Positions 60,912-64,000 of a stretch of 64,000 nucleotides of DNA are shown in pieces. The notes under the pieces are model-generated. The model was not told the origin of the DNA, ran no database searches, and saw only the letters and a list, made by a program, of their open reading frames with translations. How positions within the stretch are numbered: the stretch's first letter is position 1; every line of letters starts with the position of its first letter. Source of the stretch: Quillaja saponaria (lineage: Eukaryota > Streptophyta > Magnoliopsida > Fabales > Quillajaceae); the NCBI GenBank assembly GCA_029379385.1, contig CM055617.1:15818679-15882678 (forward strand), read 5' to 3'. The position numbers and the translations under genes are program-made.

Positions 60912-60925
60912 GGCCGTTATAAAAT
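60912..60925 (-). promoter_or_regulatory. TATA-like box of cyclin-L pseudogene
   Basis: Minus-strand ATTTTATAACGG lies about 25-35 bp upstream of the estimated start of the leader exon. This is position-based inference. Confidence 0.4.
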
Positions 60926-61624
60926 TGGGACCTTAGTGCAAGTCTTGAAGCCAAGATATTTGGGCATTACAAAAGATGATTAAGGATTTAAATTTAAAAA
61001 TTTTAATTTTATCAGTTTCAATTTTATTTAAAAAATCCCAATCTTAATTATTTCAGTTTTTTAACTATGAAAAAAAAATGAACATAAACCAATATGTTTA
61101 CTATTCTAAAAAAAAAAAACAAATATATATATATATAAAAAGTGGGGAGGAGTGAAGGGCATAGTGAGATGAGATTTGAGAGTGAGTTTGTGGAAGATGG
61201 TGGGGTTGGCGATGAGACTAGGCAGAAAATGATTGAGTTTGGTGAGTTAGTAATCCAATATGGTTAATTTAATATTCGACTGGGCTGATGATGTAATTTA
61301 ATTTATTATGTAGCATAAATTGATTGACTTACTCCCAGAATCTAATAGCAAAGTCAGTCTATTTAAGTTTTTCTCTTTAAAATATCTATATTGTTAGCAT
61401 CCACCTTTAGTGGTGTATGTTAGAATTTCTTAAGTATATATATATACTTGCCTCATCACATAAGCGTGTATTCAAAGGCTTTTTCTTTCTAATATTTTTC
61501 AGTAATTATATATTAGTTATGTTAATTAGAAAATAATTATTTGAAAAAGTTATTGTCATAATTCAATATTAAAACATGGGATTAGAATAAATTAGTGTAA
61601 CTCTTGAGAGTAAAAATAAATACA
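60926..61624. other. upstream flank, AT-rich
   Basis: No gene is seen. It would be the promoter side of the cyclin-L copy. An A-run and short TA repeat lie near 61,107-61,136. Confidence 0.5.
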
Positions 61625-61625
61625 A

Positions 61626-61671
61626 ATATATATATATATATATATATAATAATATATATATATATATATAT
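61626..61671 (+). repeat. (TA)n compound microsatellite
   Basis: Two long AT runs joined by TAATAATA, 46 bp. Confidence 0.95.
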
Positions 61672-64000
61672 GCATATAACTAGGATCAATTATATACTAC
61701 AAATTTAAATTTTTGACTTTGACTTTAAAATTTCTGTTTTTGTTATTTAGTTTTTTTTTTTTTTTTTTTCCACAGCCTTCCTTTTTCTTTCTATTTTTTT
61801 TCTGCCCGATCTCCTTTTTCCTTCCCTTGTTTTTGGCTTTCATGAAAACCCTTGAAAGCATGCAAATTCAGCAACTTATCCCTTGAAGTTTCTACACCCT
61901 TACTGTGACAAAGCTTTGTTTTTACTTTGTATTTTCTTTTTTTCAATTTCTGGCAGTGACAGCTTTTGATTTGGCTGAAATTTTCCTTTTCTATTCTGCT
62001 TATTCCCTTATGTTGGCTGAGAGGTATGGTTCTCCTTCTTTCCTGTTTAGCTTTGTTTTCCTTGAGGGTATCGGTGTGTGTGAGTGTGCTTGAACTAGGG
62101 AGGAAAGAACGGCAGGGCAGACCTCTTTAGGAACGCTTATAATTGCTCTGTTTTGCCTCTATGTAGTAGTCGTGCCCTGTTCTTGACTTGTAGTCTCTCC
62201 TCCTATCCGTTACAGCCAGCTTTCTCTTGTTTGTATCATTTGTATCAAGTGCAGTCAAAGGCAGCAACTGTTACAAGCTAACCGTGAGGCTTATGTAGTC
62301 TAAGCTGCCTTAAAACTCAAGCATTAACTTGATTTCTTAGAGTTTAACTTTGGTTCTTTCCATGTTCGTTAAGAGTAGATGTTGTATGTAGTGTAATTGA
62401 GAGTAAAGATTTAGAAAAACAAAGAACTTAAATGGTGGTCAGATGAATTAGAAGAAGATAGTTTGGAATGGACTTGTATTAATGATGGAAATTTATAGTT
62501 TAGGTTTTTGATTACCTTTAAGTAATTGGTTTAACTTGAATTCAATATTTGGAGTGTGAGTATTATGGAATTGAGAAGTTATGTTGAATTTCTTGGTGTA
62601 TGTAAATACATAAATACATACTATTAATGGAAAATTAATATGCCTTTATATTATTTGATAAAATCCTAAGGGGAATTAGTTCCAAAGTAATGCATGAAAC
62701 TTACATGTATATGCAAGGTTGAGGAATTACAAAATTAACCATGTAATTTGCACATTAAGTAACATATGAATTTATGATTTTCAGCTCCGAAGCGTGTCAT
62801 CGATTCACTAATACCTTTGAATTTCTAAACGAAACGGTGAATCAAATCCTTAAGCCTTGTGAATAGGAAATGTTACTCTTTCGTTGCTAGATTATCTTGG
62901 TTAAATGTTTCAGTGTATTTTATAAATATGTTCATGTAGTTGCAAATGTGAATGTGTAATGCTATAAATTAAGTTAATTGAATTAAGTGTTGTATTGTTG
63001 ACCTTTGCATAATAATTGAATTGTATTTGACATATGACTTTGTTTGTATTTGATAAGGGCCAATAAAATAAATTTTTATCTAATATAGAATCCGGGTGCA
63101 TCTAGGATAGTTTGATTTAATTAAAAATATTTGAGTAACGCAGCCCTAAGGTAGATATGTGAGGAGGTACATATATTATTGGTGTGCGGGAGCTAAATTG
63201 CACAAAGGAAGATGTATATTTGGTATGCGAGTGCTGAGTTACTCTGATTAGCCCTTTCAATGCTTTGAATACTTTGATTTATTTATTTATCTTGTGTATT
63301 ACATAAATTGTACCTGTTTAATTTTACTTTGTTTATATTTACATACATATGAGCTTGGATTGCTTTGTAAGGCATGTTTACATGAAATTATTTAATCTCT
63401 GTGTTTTATTTATGTATTGGTTAATACTAGTACCATTTGGGTACATTTTTTGCTCACTGAGTCTTTATGACTCACCCCTCATTTATTGTTGGTTTTTTAA
63501 GTATCAGGAGCCCAGCATAAACCACTGACGGATTCGTGACTTGCAGATTGTATTGCGGCAAGGTATATCTTCAAAATCGCATATTTAAAGCCAAATGGGT
63601 GAAGTTTGCAATCACATTAGGCTTTAAGTATCGTGTTTTGTTTTATATAATAATCTAAATGTTATTATTTATGGTATGAATGGAGCGGAGCTCCCTATAT
63701 ATATTGTTGTTATAGTAGACTTATTAAGTGTAATCAGGTTATATATATGTTTGTATTATCAGGCATATTCTATTTTATAGGGAACCTCTGCCAAAATTTT
63801 TAGTTAAAGTATTAAGTATTTTGATAGATAAGTCTTTATATATAGTTTTGTTTGATAAAACTTTCCTTTTGAATTATAGTTAGTCAAATGTTATATGTGT
63901 TTTTTTTTATTTGAAATCAGAGTTACGGAGGTTTAGTTATTCATTTCCTCTGACCAGTCATGTCTTCGTATGAGAGTGTGACAATTATTGTGAATGAATG
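61672..64000 (+). other. possible LTR or retroelement edge, unassigned
   Basis: This is noncoding overall. One 62-codon hydrophobic open frame at 61,905-62,093 lacks any recognised domain. The segment near 63,430-63,480 (TTTTTTGCTCACTGAGTC, then TTTATGACTCACCCC) resembles a block I associate with plant gypsy LTRs; this is memory-based, not aligned. No TG...CA edges, primer site or second copy are visible before the window ends. Confidence 0.3.

Noticed and set aside
1..64000. Search for a defence system, CRISPR array, operon or viral cassette
   Set aside because: All coding text found is plant transposon or cyclin-L; no direct-repeat/spacer array or gene cluster was seen.

Overview
This window is nuclear DNA from a flowering plant, most likely a eudicot. 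It is AT-rich and intron-bearing. It is dominated by plant-type transposons: Ty1/copia and Ty3/gypsy retroelements, CACTA and hAT DNA transposons, MITEs, a LINE and a TRIM-like element. The only host locus I recognise is a cyclin-L (arginine-rich cyclin) gene on the minus strand, and that copy is broken. I found no intact protein-coding gene, no RNA gene, no CRISPR array and no sign of bacterial or organellar DNA.

Layout. 1-8,480: the right end of a CACTA element, then LTR-like sequence split by a complete 5.5-kb CACTA-like element (2,629-8,120, 3-bp target duplication TCA). That element carries a tandem array of about 167-bp units, itself split by a hAT-type MITE (3,933-4,497, duplication TTATTCAT). 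8,480-12,060: unassigned sequence with a degraded ORF region, a MITE-like block and a short exon-like ORF. 12,060-15,640: a decayed gypsy gag/protease relic containing a run of 37 G. 16,250-43,560: a second gypsy relic, cut inside its reverse transcriptase by a 24.2-kb copia element (17,968-42,166). This copia has three LTR-like blocks. It was itself hit by a solo-LTR-like insertion (18,604-20,008), a CACTA-type insert starting at 26,259, a second copia element (35,223-39,489, duplication AGTTC) and a MITE-like element (41,127-41,580).

44,443-60,890 (minus): a cyclin-L pseudogene that keeps its exon-intron layout, splice sites, 5' leader exon and TATA-like box. It has in-frame stops in exons 1, 5 and 6 and a frameshift in exon 3. 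Its introns hold a 5.9-kb hAT transposon (46,441-52,346, perfect 8-bp duplication ATCACATC) and a minus-strand LINE relic (about 53,265-56,900) interrupted by a 1,054-bp TRIM-like element (54,113-55,166, perfect duplication TAACT). 60,900-64,000: promoter-side flank and AT-rich sequence, possibly LTR-derived.

The window works as a stratigraphic record: target duplications and interrupted reading frames order at least ten insertions. I see no new coding system. The most unusual items are the tandem 5' LTR of the large copia, the poly-G tract, the 346-bp tandem array inside the hAT leader, and the decay pattern of the cyclin-L copy.
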